Shown one piece after another: positions 42,827-52,089 of a DNA stretch of 64,000 nt (positions within the stretch are counted from its first letter, which is position 1; the number at the start of each line of letters is the position of its first letter). The stretch covers positions 62,001 to 126,000 of the forward strand of contig CAYZUS010000001.1 in the NCBI GenBank assembly GCA_964481885.1, given 5' to 3'. The translations under genes and the position numbers were made by a program. This DNA is from Fen731 sp964481885 (GTDB lineage Bacteria > Actinomycetota > Humimicrobiia > Humimicrobiales > Humimicrobiaceae). Under the pieces are notes generated by a model. That model saw nothing but the letters and a program-made list of their open reading frames with translations, was not told the DNA's origin and ran no database searches.

Positions 42827-45322
42827 TTACTTTCTTGGCAGAACCCTGAACGCATCGTATATGGAGTCTATCTGTCTTAGATTATTAATAATGTCTTTTA
42901 AAATGTATTTATTGCTTATTTCGATTATAAACTTAAATTTTACATTACCGGCGTGGTCAGAACGCAGGGTGCTTGCATTAATTATATTTATATCATATTC
43001 GCTGATCATGTTTGTTATATCTCTAAGAAGCTTTGTCCTGTCGATTGCTTCTATCTGTATCTCGGCGTTAAACTTATGGGGGGCAAAGTTATCCCAGTCC
43101 ACTTCTATAAAGCGCTGGCTTTCACTCTCCATAAGCATGCTGACATTATTACAATCTGACAGGTGTACGGATATGCCTTTACCTCGAGTAATGTATCCGA
43201 CAATATTGTCACCGGGTACAGGATTGCAGCATTTGGCAACCGTTATCAGGACGTTATCCATACCTTTCACAAGAATACCGCTGGTGGAACGTTTTTGTTT
43301 TTCGCTTACAGACAAATCTTCAGTTGTCAGTTCTTTTTCAGGCTCTTCAGACTGGTTTATTTTTTTTAGAATCCTTGTAAAAACCTGATGCACAGAGATT
43401 TTATGAGACCCAATGTTCCTGAAAAGATTGTCTATGTTTTCATAATTCAGGTCAGTGGCAACTTCATCAAAAACCTTTGCAGGTATATCTTTAAATGAAA
43501 GGCTGTTTTTTCTCAAAGTTTTAAGCATCAGTTCCCTGCCGGTATTATATGATTCCTGTCTTTCCCCTTTGCTGAACCAGTGCTTAATCTTGTTTCTTGC
43601 AGTTGAAGTTTTTATTATCGAAAGCCAGTCCCGGCTGGGACCTTTAGGGGTTTTGGAAGAAATTATCTCGACTATATTTCCGTTTTCGAGATGGTATTCA
43701 ATTGGCACCATGACTCCGTCGACCTTGCATCCTATACAGTTATGCCCTACATCTGTGTGGATATAATACGCAAAGTCTATAGGGGTTGCCCCTCTGGGCA
43801 GATTAATTACCTTGCCTTTTGGCGTAAACACAAAAATTTCTTCTTCAAAAAGATCAAGTTTTAATGATTCCAGGTAATCCTGAGGATCTTTGAGCTCCTT
43901 CTGCCAGTCAAGAAGCTGTCTTATCCATGTTACCCTTTTGTCAAATTCAGTCTGGGCAACTATGCCTTCCTTATATTTATAATGTGCAGCTATTCCATAT
44001 TCAGCAAACTTGTGCATCTCAAAGGTTCTTATCTGAATCTCAAGAGGATCACCTCGTTGTCCTATAATAGTAGTGTGCAGGGCCTGATACATGTTGAATT
44101 TTGGATTTGCGATGTAATCCTTAAACCTTCCGGGGACTGGTTTCCATATGGAATGGATAATTCCAAGAACCGCATAGCAGCTTTTAACATCTTCAACAAT
44201 AACCCTTATTGCTATCAGGTCATAAATATCATCAATCTCCCTATTCTGTTTGGAGATTTTATTGTAGATGCTGTAATAGCTCTTGCTTCTGCCACTGATG
44301 TCTGCAGAAATTTTGACTTCATTTAATTTCTCTGAAACAATTCTTATGGATTCGTCTATCTGTACCTGGCGCGCTATAATTTTTACCTGCACCATCTCTG
44401 ATATTTTTGCAAATTGTTTTGGATACAGAGTCTCAAAGCTTAAGTCTTCAAGCTCAGATTTTAATTTTGAAATTCCAAGCCTGTGTGCAATAGGGGCATA
44501 GACTTCAAGGGTCTCAATTGCTTTGGAAATCCTTTTTTCTTTTTCAAGAAATGACAATGTTCGCATGTTGTGAAGCCTGTCCGCCAGTTTTATTACGATT
44601 ATTCGGACGTCTTCAGACATGGCAATAATCATTTTCCTTAAATTTTCAACCTGTTTTTCTTCCCTGCTGGAAAAAACTATTTTGTCAAGTTTGGTAAGGC
44701 CGTTAATTATATTTGCAATTATCTCCCCAAACTCTGATTTGACTTTTTCAAACGTAAACTCGGTATCCTCAATTACATCATGAAGAAGGGCCGATACAAT
44801 AGATGTCTGGTCAAGTTCAATGTCAGCAAGTATTCTCGCAACTTCAAGGGGATGAATTACGAAAGGCTCTCCTGACTTTCGGTACTGCGTTTCATGGTAT
44901 TTCTTGGCAACCATGTAGGCTTTGTGGAGAAGATGTTCATCCAGCTGTGGATTGTATGTCCTTATTTTTTCAACAAGTTTTTCATACAGTGCATCTACAT
45001 CAAAATTTTTTAAATCTTCTGGTGTTTGCAGGGTACTTTCTCCCGCAGAGGATAGTTGTGAAGAATGCCCTGCTGCAGTTATTTGATATGCTGCGTCAGA
45101 TGCATCAGTTTTTTGGAGCATTGGCGAAGATTCAGCTTCTACTGATTCTTCAGTTGCAGACTTTTTATCCGGCATATTGTTTCTGAGGACTTTTTTGGAA
45201 ATCAGCACAGCATCTTCGGGAGCTTCTCCTGAAGACAGTGCGGCAGCGTCACTTTCCGGACTCTCCGCCATGCCTTTTACTATTTCCCGGTTTTCCTGTA
45301 TTTTGTCTGTTAATGGGTTCAT
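42827..45322 (-). CDS. relA: bifunctional (p)ppGpp synthetase/hydrolase, Rel family
   Basis: Makes and degrades the alarmone (p)ppGpp. 831 residues. The hydrolase domain is intact, with HPLEVARILAD and HDVIEDTEFTFE (181-192), so it should hydrolyse as well as synthesise. The synthetase domain has SRSKSYYSIYNK and FKDYIANPKFNMYQALHTT; then a TGS domain (IFVFTPKGKVINLPRGATPID), a zinc-finger-like CCNPVPGDNIVGYITRGKGISVH and a C-terminal ACT domain. The first 107 residues are a polar, Ser/Ala/Glu-rich extension absent from most relatives. ATG start. No strong promoter seen upstream. Confidence 0.96.
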   Translation of the reverse strand: MNPLTDKIQENREIVKGMAESPESDAAALSSGEAPEDAVLISKKVLRNNMPDKKSATEESVEAESSPMLQKTDASDAAYQITAAGHSSQLSSAGESTLQTPEDLKNFDVDALYEKLVEKIRTYNPQLDEHLLHKAYMVAKKYHETQYRKSGEPFVIHPLEVARILADIELDQTSIVSALLHDVIEDTEFTFEKVKSEFGEIIANIINGLTKLDKIVFSSREEKQVENLRKMIIAMSEDVRIIVIKLADRLHNMRTLSFLEKEKRISKAIETLEVYAPIAHRLGISKLKSELEDLSFETLYPKQFAKISEMVQVKIIARQVQIDESIRIVSEKLNEVKISADISGRSKSYYSIYNKISKQNREIDDIYDLIAIRVIVEDVKSCYAVLGIIHSIWKPVPGRFKDYIANPKFNMYQALHTTIIGQRGDPLEIQIRTFEMHKFAEYGIAAHYKYKEGIVAQTEFDKRVTWIRQLLDWQKELKDPQDYLESLKLDLFEEEIFVFTPKGKVINLPRGATPIDFAYYIHTDVGHNCIGCKVDGVMVPIEYHLENGNIVEIISSKTPKGPSRDWLSIIKTSTARNKIKHWFSKGERQESYNTGRELMLKTLRKNSLSFKDIPAKVFDEVATDLNYENIDNLFRNIGSHKISVHQVFTRILKKINQSEEPEKELTTEDLSVSEKQKRSTSGILVKGMDNVLITVAKCCNPVPGDNIVGYITRGKGISVHLSDCNNVSMLMESESQRFIEVDWDNFAPHKFNAEIQIEAIDRTKLLRDITNMISEYDINIINASTLRSDHAGNVKFKFIIEISNKYILKDIINNLRQIDSIYDAFRVLPRK

Positions 45323-45691
45323 ATATTTAATAAAACAATTAAAAACTGTATTTCTGTAAACACAAAACTATTAATAAAAAAGTCAAACAGCAGATACTTT
45401 TTATTTATTGGTAAAGAAATTACCGCTAAAAGCAAGCAGCATATTAAAATTTGCACCACTTAAAAAACAAATATCTAAAATTATAATAATCATCTTAATG
45501 ATTTTATTTATTATTTTAATTTTAGCAAGCCATCTGTTGAGCAAAAATTAAATTATTTTTAATTTAAAATATTCCGTCTGATTGTCAGTCATAAAATAAT
45601 TAAATTATATAATATTTATTATTTATTGCATATCTGGCTTTCAGATACTTTTTAATTAATGGTAAATCATCACAGGGAAAGAATAATTAAA
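45323..45691. other. AT-rich spacer between recJ and relA
   Basis: 369 nt with no gene or clear repeat. On the minus strand TTGACT occurs about 65 nt before relA, but I find no good -10 at the right distance. Confidence 0.5.
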
Positions 45692-47737
45692 CTACTGTGG
45701 CAATAATGCGTTACACCATACCAGGTCCTGATCCGTTTTTAAGCTTTGGATACAAAGCTGTATTATCCTGGTATCATCATAGGGGCTCTTTTTTTGTTCA
45801 ATATTATACAGGATATCTATCTGAAGGGCAGCCAGCAAAGTCTTGTCTTTGCGGTTTTTGATAATATAATTTGTAAATTCCGGATACAGATCACTGCAAT
45901 TAAATATAATACCCGCAAATTCCTTGTTACTGTTTTTTAATTTTAAAACCATGTGCTTGTTGTCTTTTAAAAGTCTGGGTTCACCTGTAATACTGCAGTC
46001 CTTTGTCTGAAAAACAGGTCTTGAATTTCCCATTCCAAACGGTTCAAGCATGCCTATATCAGACGTTAAATTCAGATTTATTTCAGAAAAACTTATTTCT
46101 GCATCGAAATAAAAGATTTTTTCCAAATCCTTTTGCGTCAGCATCTTATTAGCCAGCTTGATCATTGAAGATTTAAAACTTTCGTAACTATCAAGTTCCA
46201 TTGTTATGCCGCAAGCCTGTTTGTGTCCACCGTATTTTTTAAAATAAAAGCTCAGGCTGCCAAGATTCTCATAAAGATCAAATTTTTCGATGCTTCTTCC
46301 TGAACCCTTGAGGATTCCGTCAGCCTCCAAAAAAAGAATAACCGGGATGTTATATTTCTTTACAATTTCCGACGCAGCAATCCCAAGCACTCCCACATTC
46401 CAGGTTGCTGATTTTGCAATGAAAATTTTATCGGCTGAAACAATTTCTGAAAAATTATTATTGTCTAAAATTTCCCTGACAGTTATTTGCTGAATATCTT
46501 TTCTGTCCGAATTTGATTTTTCGAGTTCTTCAATAATGGAAGATATTTCAATATTGGATATTTCCGTTTTTATGCCAGGATTATCAATAAGAAGCTTAAT
46601 GCTGTTTTCTGCATTACTCATGCGCCCTGAAGCATTAAGCCTCGGAGATATGACAAATCCGATATCATAAGTGTTAAATTCTTCCTTTTCGCCGAGTATT
46701 TTATTTACCAGCGAATTTAAACCAGGGTTGCTGGAGTTTTTGATTCTTTTTAAACCCTCTTTTACTATTATCCTGTTTTCATCAATAAGTGGCATGAGAT
46801 CTGCAACAGTTGAAATGGCTACCAGATCAAGGATTGAATTTAAATAATCCTTTGGAATTTTTTCTTTTTCTGAACTGTCAAGATATCTTAATATTGCTGT
46901 GATGAATTTGAATGTCACGCCGGCTCCGCTCAGACAATCGAAAGGGTATTGGGAATTTTCAAGTTTTGGATTTTTTAGTTTTGGATTTACTATAATATAG
47001 CTTTTTTCATTTATTTTATCCGTATTATGATCATCACCCGGATAAGTAAAATCAGTGTTATCTTTCCCTGAATTTTTTAAAGTGGCCACAGATACTATTT
47101 TATCCGTGTTGTGAGCATCACCTGAATACCCAAATTCGGGTTTATCTTTCCCCGTATTTTTTAAAGTTTCCGCAGATACGACCTCGTGATGATCGCACGC
47201 TATGACATCTATGCTGTTTTCCTTGCTGTATTTTACATAATCAATAACTTCCGCAGCATTTGTTCCGCAATCAACGCAGATTATCAAATCACATGTTTTT
47301 TTGAAATTCTGTTCTTTTATGTAGTCAATATTTATATCATAGCCGCTATCAAATCTGCTTGGAATGTAATAATCTGCATTTGCTCCAATTTTTTTTAAAA
47401 AATTATACATTATGGCAGTGCTTATGATCCCATCAGCATCATAATCCCCAAAAACAAGTACTTTTTCGTTGGAACGTATTGCATTTACAAGTCTTATTAC
47501 AGCAGCTTCAATATTCGGAAGAAAATCCGGGTCGTGAAGATTTTTTAGTGAAGGGTTTAGAAAACAATCAATTTTTTCTTTGGTATCTAGCCCCCTGTTT
47601 TCAAGAAGCTTTATCAGGATATTACTGTATTTTAATCCACCTTGAAAATTTTCTGCGAAGATTTTATTTATACCGGTATTATGCTTGTTTATCCAGTTAG
47701 CTGAATAAACAAGCGGCTTTTTAATGTCTGATGGCAT
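45692..47737 (-). CDS. recJ: single-stranded DNA exonuclease RecJ with a duplicated 28-residue insertion
   Basis: 5'-3' exonuclease in recombination and mismatch repair. 681 residues. Motif I FGDYDADGIIS (97-107), motif II VDCGT, the DHH motif at 182-184 (CDHHEV), LSGAGVTFKF and the DHHA1 motif KYGGHKQACGITM. Just after DHHE, residues 187-242 are an insert of two 28-residue repeats sharing VSxxTLKNxGKD and YxGDxHNTDKI; the normal fold resumes at YIIVNPK. The insert lies near the catalytic centre but after the metal ligands, so activity is probably kept. ATG start, 21 nt before... upstream neighbour secF ends at 47759. Confidence 0.96.
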   Translation of the reverse strand: MPSDIKKPLVYSANWINKHNTGINKIFAENFQGGLKYSNILIKLLENRGLDTKEKIDCFLNPSLKNLHDPDFLPNIEAAVIRLVNAIRSNEKVLVFGDYDADGIISTAIMYNFLKKIGANADYYIPSRFDSGYDINIDYIKEQNFKKTCDLIICVDCGTNAAEVIDYVKYSKENSIDVIACDHHEVVSAETLKNTGKDKPEFGYSGDAHNTDKIVSVATLKNSGKDNTDFTYPGDDHNTDKINEKSYIIVNPKLKNPKLENSQYPFDCLSGAGVTFKFITAILRYLDSSEKEKIPKDYLNSILDLVAISTVADLMPLIDENRIIVKEGLKRIKNSSNPGLNSLVNKILGEKEEFNTYDIGFVISPRLNASGRMSNAENSIKLLIDNPGIKTEISNIEISSIIEELEKSNSDRKDIQQITVREILDNNNFSEIVSADKIFIAKSATWNVGVLGIAASEIVKKYNIPVILFLEADGILKGSGRSIEKFDLYENLGSLSFYFKKYGGHKQACGITMELDSYESFKSSMIKLANKMLTQKDLEKIFYFDAEISFSEINLNLTSDIGMLEPFGMGNSRPVFQTKDCSITGEPRLLKDNKHMVLKLKNSNKEFAGIIFNCSDLYPEFTNYIIKNRKDKTLLAALQIDILYNIEQKKSPYDDTRIIQLCIQSLKTDQDLVWCNALLPQ
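47012..47179 (-). repeat. in-frame 84-bp tandem repeat inside recJ
   Basis: Two copies with a period of exactly 84 bp: 47096-47179 and 47012-47095 in reading order. They encode 28 residues each. The nucleotide copies are clearly related but have diverged at many third and some first or second positions, so the duplication is not very recent. Length is a multiple of three, preserving the frame. Confidence 0.9.
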
Positions 47738-47758
47738 TATTACCCGGCAAAAAAATAT

Positions 47759-48697
47759 TTAAACTTTATATTTGGGAAATTTGTTATTCCAGGACACAAG
47801 TATCTGTGGCCCAATAAAAATCGAAGAATAACTACCGGAAATAATTCCTACAAAAAGGCCGAAAGCGAAGTCTTTTAACGTCTCATTGCCAACTATAAGA
47901 AGCACTACAATAGGAAATAATGTCGTTGCGACGGTACCAAGTGATCTTACCAGTGTTTTATTCATGGAGTAGTTTGTCAAATCAATAAACTTATCCCTTT
48001 TATTGAGGCGCAACTCTTCCCTTATCCTGTCAAAAATAATAATGGCGTCACTTAAAGAATACCCGAGTATGGTCAGAATAACAGCAATTGTAGTTGTGTT
48101 AAACTCCCTGTAAGTAATGGCATAGAAACTTAAAATTATCAGTAAGTCATGCACAAGTTCCAGTATTGCCACGAGTGCAAATCTATACGCAAACCTTATC
48201 CAGACATAGATAACAATTCCCGCAATACTTATGGCAACAGCAATCAGGGTATTTCGAACTATTGTTTTCGAAAAGCCTGCATCGACCTGCCTGTCCTGTA
48301 CCAAAGGCGTCACTATACCTATTTCTTTTTCCAGAGAATCAATTATTAAAGTTTTTTGCTCTGTTGTTAAAGGAGTTGTTCTTATTATGTATTGATCTGG
48401 CGCTGTGCTCTGCAGAATGGAATTTCCGTAACCGATGTCTTCCATTACCTTTCTTACTTCAGTTATCTCAACTGCATTTTTGAACTTGACTTCCATCATG
48501 TTTCCGCCAAGAAAATCTATTCCGAAGTTAAAACCCCTGATAATGAACAAAACTATTCCAACTGCAATAAATGTCAAAGATATTGCGGCACCCCATTTGC
48601 TGTTCCTTATAAAATTAAATCTATAGGATCTTTCCTCTAGGATAGTCTGCTCAATTATCTTATTATCTTTTTTAGGGACATTTTTACCGATTGCCAA
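47759..48697 (-). CDS. secF: protein translocase subunit SecF
   Basis: With SecD uses the proton gradient to drive late steps of Sec export. 312 residues, six membrane segments. The periplasmic P1 domain follows FGIDFLGGNMMEVKF, and the C-terminal half has ILTILGYSLSDAIIIFDRIRE, the SecF signature. TTG start 48697 directly abutting the secD stop, with AAGGAG 6 nt upstream. Lies 21 nt before recJ. Confidence 0.96.
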   Translation of the reverse strand: MAIGKNVPKKDNKIIEQTILEERSYRFNFIRNSKWGAAISLTFIAVGIVLFIIRGFNFGIDFLGGNMMEVKFKNAVEITEVRKVMEDIGYGNSILQSTAPDQYIIRTTPLTTEQKTLIIDSLEKEIGIVTPLVQDRQVDAGFSKTIVRNTLIAVAISIAGIVIYVWIRFAYRFALVAILELVHDLLIILSFYAITYREFNTTTIAVILTILGYSLSDAIIIFDRIREELRLNKRDKFIDLTNYSMNKTLVRSLGTVATTLFPIVVLLIVGNETLKDFAFGLFVGIISGSYSSIFIGPQILVSWNNKFPKYKV

Positions 48698-49981
48698 TTA
48701 TTTCTCCTTCAAGATTTTTGTATCAATTGATTTTTTGGGAATTCTTACGCCAATAAAACCCGGAGTAATTACACGGGAATTGACAATCAGAAACAATATA
48801 GCTCTTACAAGCACTATGGCTGTAAGCATACTTATTACAATACCTATCGCGAGTGTTACCGCAAACCCCCTGATCGGGCCTGTTCCGAACCTGTAAAGAG
48901 CAGCTGCGGTAATTAAAGTCGTAATATTGGAATCAATGATTGCCTTAAGCGCATTCCTGAAACCTTCCGAAAAGGCAACAAACTTGCTTTTACCCTTAAC
49001 CATTTCTTCTTTAATTCTTGCATATATCAGCACATTTGCATCAACTGCGATACCAATGGTTAGCACAACACCTGCAATTCCCGGAAGAGTTACCGGTGTT
49101 TTTAAAGCTGCAAGAATTCCCCAGAAAACTATTATGTATACCGCAAGCCCTATAAGAGATATGGCTCCAAGACCCCTGTAAAGAGCCAGCATATATATTG
49201 CAACAAGTATAATACCAATAATTCCTGCAAGTATACTTGCCCTTAGTGAATCCTGGCCAAGGGTGGGACCTATTGTCTGGCTTTCCTGTATTTCAAGGTT
49301 AACAGGTAATGACCCTGTCTGGAGCACCAGGGCAACATCTTTGGCTTCCTCCAGTGTTCCGATATTTTCAATTACTGCATCACCGGCTATTGCCGACTGT
49401 ATTCTGGGAGCAGACTTAATTTCACCATCAAGAACAATTGCCAGCTGTTTTCCAATATTGGCAGTAGTTATTTTTTCAAATTCTTTAGCCCCTTCAGGTG
49501 TAAACGTCATGCTAACAATGATTTTCCCAGCTGAATCATAGTTTGCCTGGCTTTTTACTAACTTATCTCCAGTCATAAGGACCGGACCCAGCACGGGATT
49601 GTTATCTGCATCATAGGATTCAAGTATTTTAAATTCAAGCTGTGCAGTTTTTCCAATTATCTCAATTGCCCTTTGAGGATCAGATACACCCGGGAGCTGA
49701 ACTATTATATCTTTGTTTAAATCCCTGGTGACCAAAGGCTCAGAGATTCCAAGTTTGTCTATCCTGTTTAAGATAATAAGTTCTGCTTTGTTTATTGCCT
49801 CTTCAGTTATTTCCTCAGTACCCTTTTCTACAGGTTTGAGTATTATCTGTGTTCCGCCTTTTAAATCAAGCCCGAGCTTTATGGAGTTCTGTACACCATC
49901 TTTAAAAACATAGAAAAAGCTGACACCCACGAGCAGTACAAAAATAATTATTACAATAATATTGCCAAGCTTGTTTTTCAT
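48698..49981 (-). CDS. secD: protein translocase subunit SecD
   Basis: Partner of SecF. 427 residues, six membrane segments. LGLDLKGGTQIIL after the first helix, GVSDPQRAIEIIGKTAQLEFK in the external P1 domain, and VVLTIGIAVDANVLIYARIKEE in the fourth helix region with the key Asp. ATG start. Follows yajC by 44 nt. The short external region is usual for Gram-positive SecD. Confidence 0.97.
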   Translation of the reverse strand: MKNKLGNIIVIIIFVLLVGVSFFYVFKDGVQNSIKLGLDLKGGTQIILKPVEKGTEEITEEAINKAELIILNRIDKLGISEPLVTRDLNKDIIVQLPGVSDPQRAIEIIGKTAQLEFKILESYDADNNPVLGPVLMTGDKLVKSQANYDSAGKIIVSMTFTPEGAKEFEKITTANIGKQLAIVLDGEIKSAPRIQSAIAGDAVIENIGTLEEAKDVALVLQTGSLPVNLEIQESQTIGPTLGQDSLRASILAGIIGIILVAIYMLALYRGLGAISLIGLAVYIIVFWGILAALKTPVTLPGIAGVVLTIGIAVDANVLIYARIKEEMVKGKSKFVAFSEGFRNALKAIIDSNITTLITAAALYRFGTGPIRGFAVTLAIGIVISMLTAIVLVRAILFLIVNSRVITPGFIGVRIPKKSIDTKILKEK

Positions 49982-50025
49982 TTAAAAATCTGTTCCTGTT
50001 ATAAGTTTACTAATACAAGATTTAA

Positions 50026-50478
50026 TTAAAGTTTATTCTGAGTTTCGGTTGTACCCTGCTGAGTAACAACTCTTGCAATAGCGCTTTTTGAAATTTTTAC
50101 ATCCACGCCGCCTGCAATTGTAATTATTATATTATCATCTCTTACATCTTTAATTCTGCCATAAAAACCACCAATTGTTACTATTTCGTCTCCTCTTTTG
50201 AGGCTGCTCATAAGGTCAGTAGTTTTCTTTGATCTCATCCTCTGAGGCCTGATTAAAAGGAAATAAAAAGCGACTCCAAGAACTACGAGCCATAACCAAG
50301 TGCCGTAATTAGCAAGTATTGCTCGCCATCCGGTAGGAGCTTCCGTTGTTGCTGTAGTTGCACCTGCAGCAGCTGTTGTTGCAGCTGTAGGGAACAAACC
50401 TGTACACCCTGCAAGGCCCACAAGGAGTCCTATTGCAATGACGCTAATAAGAATTATAGAAATTACTTTTTTGGACAT
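50026..50478 (-). CDS. yajC: YajC-like preprotein translocase subunit with a lipoprotein-type N-terminus
   Basis: Accessory subunit of SecDF. 150 residues from ATG 50478. The C-terminal 100 residues are ordinary YajC: WLWLVVLGVAFYFLLIRPQRMR (helix then RPQ), LKRGDEIVTIGGFYGRI. Unusually, this is preceded by a complete lipoprotein signal: a hydrophobic segment (6-22) ending in LAGC, with the Cys at 25, then an Ala/Thr-rich linker (31-48). Typical YajC is about 90-110 residues with only the one helix. GTG 50499 is an alternative start. Operon yajC-secD-secF-recJ. Confidence 0.9.
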   Translation of the reverse strand: MSKKVISIILISVIAIGLLVGLAGCTGLFPTAATTAAAGATTATTEAPTGWRAILANYGTWLWLVVLGVAFYFLLIRPQRMRSKKTTDLMSSLKRGDEIVTIGGFYGRIKDVRDDNIIITIAGGVDVKISKSAIARVVTQQGTTETQNKL

Positions 50479-50587
50479 CAAATACTCACTTTCAAACACA
50501 TTCTCTTGATAAATTATGATTGATTAAAATCAAACATTACTATTATTAACATTTTCAAAAAATATGCAATGCTTTTTTTGTTTTCAT

Positions 50588-51868
50588 TTATGATTTATTT
50601 GTAAGATACCGGTTCTTAAATGACTGCCTGAATTGTTCAAAGCGGTCTTCGCTGATGGCCGTGGCCGCATTATTTACAAGGTCAAAAATAAACTGAAGAT
50701 TATGTATCGTAAGTAAAATAGCAGATAAAATCTCCTTTGACTTGTATATGTGCTTCAAATAAGCTTTGCTGAAATTTTTACAGGTATAGCAGTTGCAATT
50801 TTTATCAAGAGGTGAAAAATCATCAGAAAACTGTTTGTTTTTTATATTGATTTTGCCAAAACTTGTAAATGCGCTGCCCATCCTTGATATTCTGGTAGGC
50901 ATTACACAGTCAAACATATCAACTCCAAAATATATTGCATCAATTATTCCCAGGGGATCACCGAGGCCCATAAAATAGAAAGGTTTTGACCTGTCCGTAA
51001 ACTCAGAAGTATATCCAAGCATTTCCATTGTGATTTCCCTGTTTTCACCGACGCTTAAACCTCCCACAGCAATTCCGTCAAAATCCATCGAAGAAATTGC
51101 CTGGGCACAAAATTTTCTGGTCTCCTTTATAAAACCACCCTGGATAATTCCAAAGACATTCATTTTATCAGTACCTGATACATTGATGCCATCCTTGACC
51201 TGGCCGCTTGCAGCCTGGAAGCCAGAATTGTTCTGGTCCAAAAAATCTGTCCCGGTTTGGCAATTGTCCTGACCAGATGCTGAAAAAGAAAACTGTTTTT
51301 GTTCTCCCTGGATGCCAGGTCCTGCATTATTTAGCCGATCCCTTTCCCTGATGGAAATTTCTGCCCATTTCAGTGTTCTTTCTGCAGCCTTTTTAGTGTA
51401 AGCCAGGTCATCAGTATAAGGAATACATTCATCAAGAACCATACAGATGTCCGATCCCAGATCGGCCTGCATTCTTATTACATTTTCGGGTGTAAAAAAA
51501 TGTTTGGAACCATCAATTATTGATTTGAATTCAACTCCCTCATCAGTTATTTTTCTTATTTTGTCGAGGCTGAAAACCTGGAAACCTCCGCTGTCTGTAA
51601 GTATGTTTTTATTCCAGCTCATAAAATCATGAAGGCCCCCTGCTCTCTTAATGAGATCTATGCCCGGAGCAAGATACAGATGATAAAGATTACCCAGGAT
51701 TATTTTACAACCCATCTCGTGTAACTGCTGCTGTGTGATGGCCTTTACAGTTGCTTTTGTTCCTACAGGCATAAATACAGGAGTTTTAATTGTCCCCCTT
51801 GAAGTTGTTATCAACCCGGTTCTGGCAGATGTATTTTTATCTTTATGCTTAATTTCAAAAAAGCTCAA
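50588..51868 (-). CDS. tgt: queuine tRNA-ribosyltransferase with a polar insertion
   Basis: Exchanges guanine 34 of GUN tRNAs for preQ1. 426 residues against about 370-380. TDSGGFQVFSL with catalytic D92, VLDECIPY, FGIIQGG, GGLSVGE, and D320 in DMFDCVMPTR are present. The zinc site is CNCYTC with a downstream His (LTIHNL). Residues about 180-234, between ISIRERDRL and MNVFGIIQGG, are an extra Gly/Ser/Gln/Asp-rich segment. TTG start 51868 with GGAG 9 nt upstream. queA, the next queuosine enzyme, precedes it in the transcript; 88 nt separate it from yajC. Confidence 0.95.
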   Translation of the reverse strand: MSFFEIKHKDKNTSARTGLITTSRGTIKTPVFMPVGTKATVKAITQQQLHEMGCKIILGNLYHLYLAPGIDLIKRAGGLHDFMSWNKNILTDSGGFQVFSLDKIRKITDEGVEFKSIIDGSKHFFTPENVIRMQADLGSDICMVLDECIPYTDDLAYTKKAAERTLKWAEISIRERDRLNNAGPGIQGEQKQFSFSASGQDNCQTGTDFLDQNNSGFQAASGQVKDGINVSGTDKMNVFGIIQGGFIKETRKFCAQAISSMDFDGIAVGGLSVGENREITMEMLGYTSEFTDRSKPFYFMGLGDPLGIIDAIYFGVDMFDCVMPTRISRMGSAFTSFGKINIKNKQFSDDFSPLDKNCNCYTCKNFSKAYLKHIYKSKEILSAILLTIHNLQFIFDLVNNAATAISEDRFEQFRQSFKNRYLTNKS

Positions 51869-52089
51869 ATTTCATTTCTCCGTTTCCCTGTTTGAAAATA
51901 TTTCTCTGTTGATCACTGACAATCACTAATGTCTTATAAAAATTTCGTGCCGATAATTTTTAATATTATAAACATTTTTTAAAACCTGGGTATAAAAAAC
52001 CTGTGCCCAGAATTTTTCTATTTTCCAAAAAAAATAATTCAGGCCCGACAGCAAAAAATCCGTGATATCCAGGGACCATAGGCGAATTT

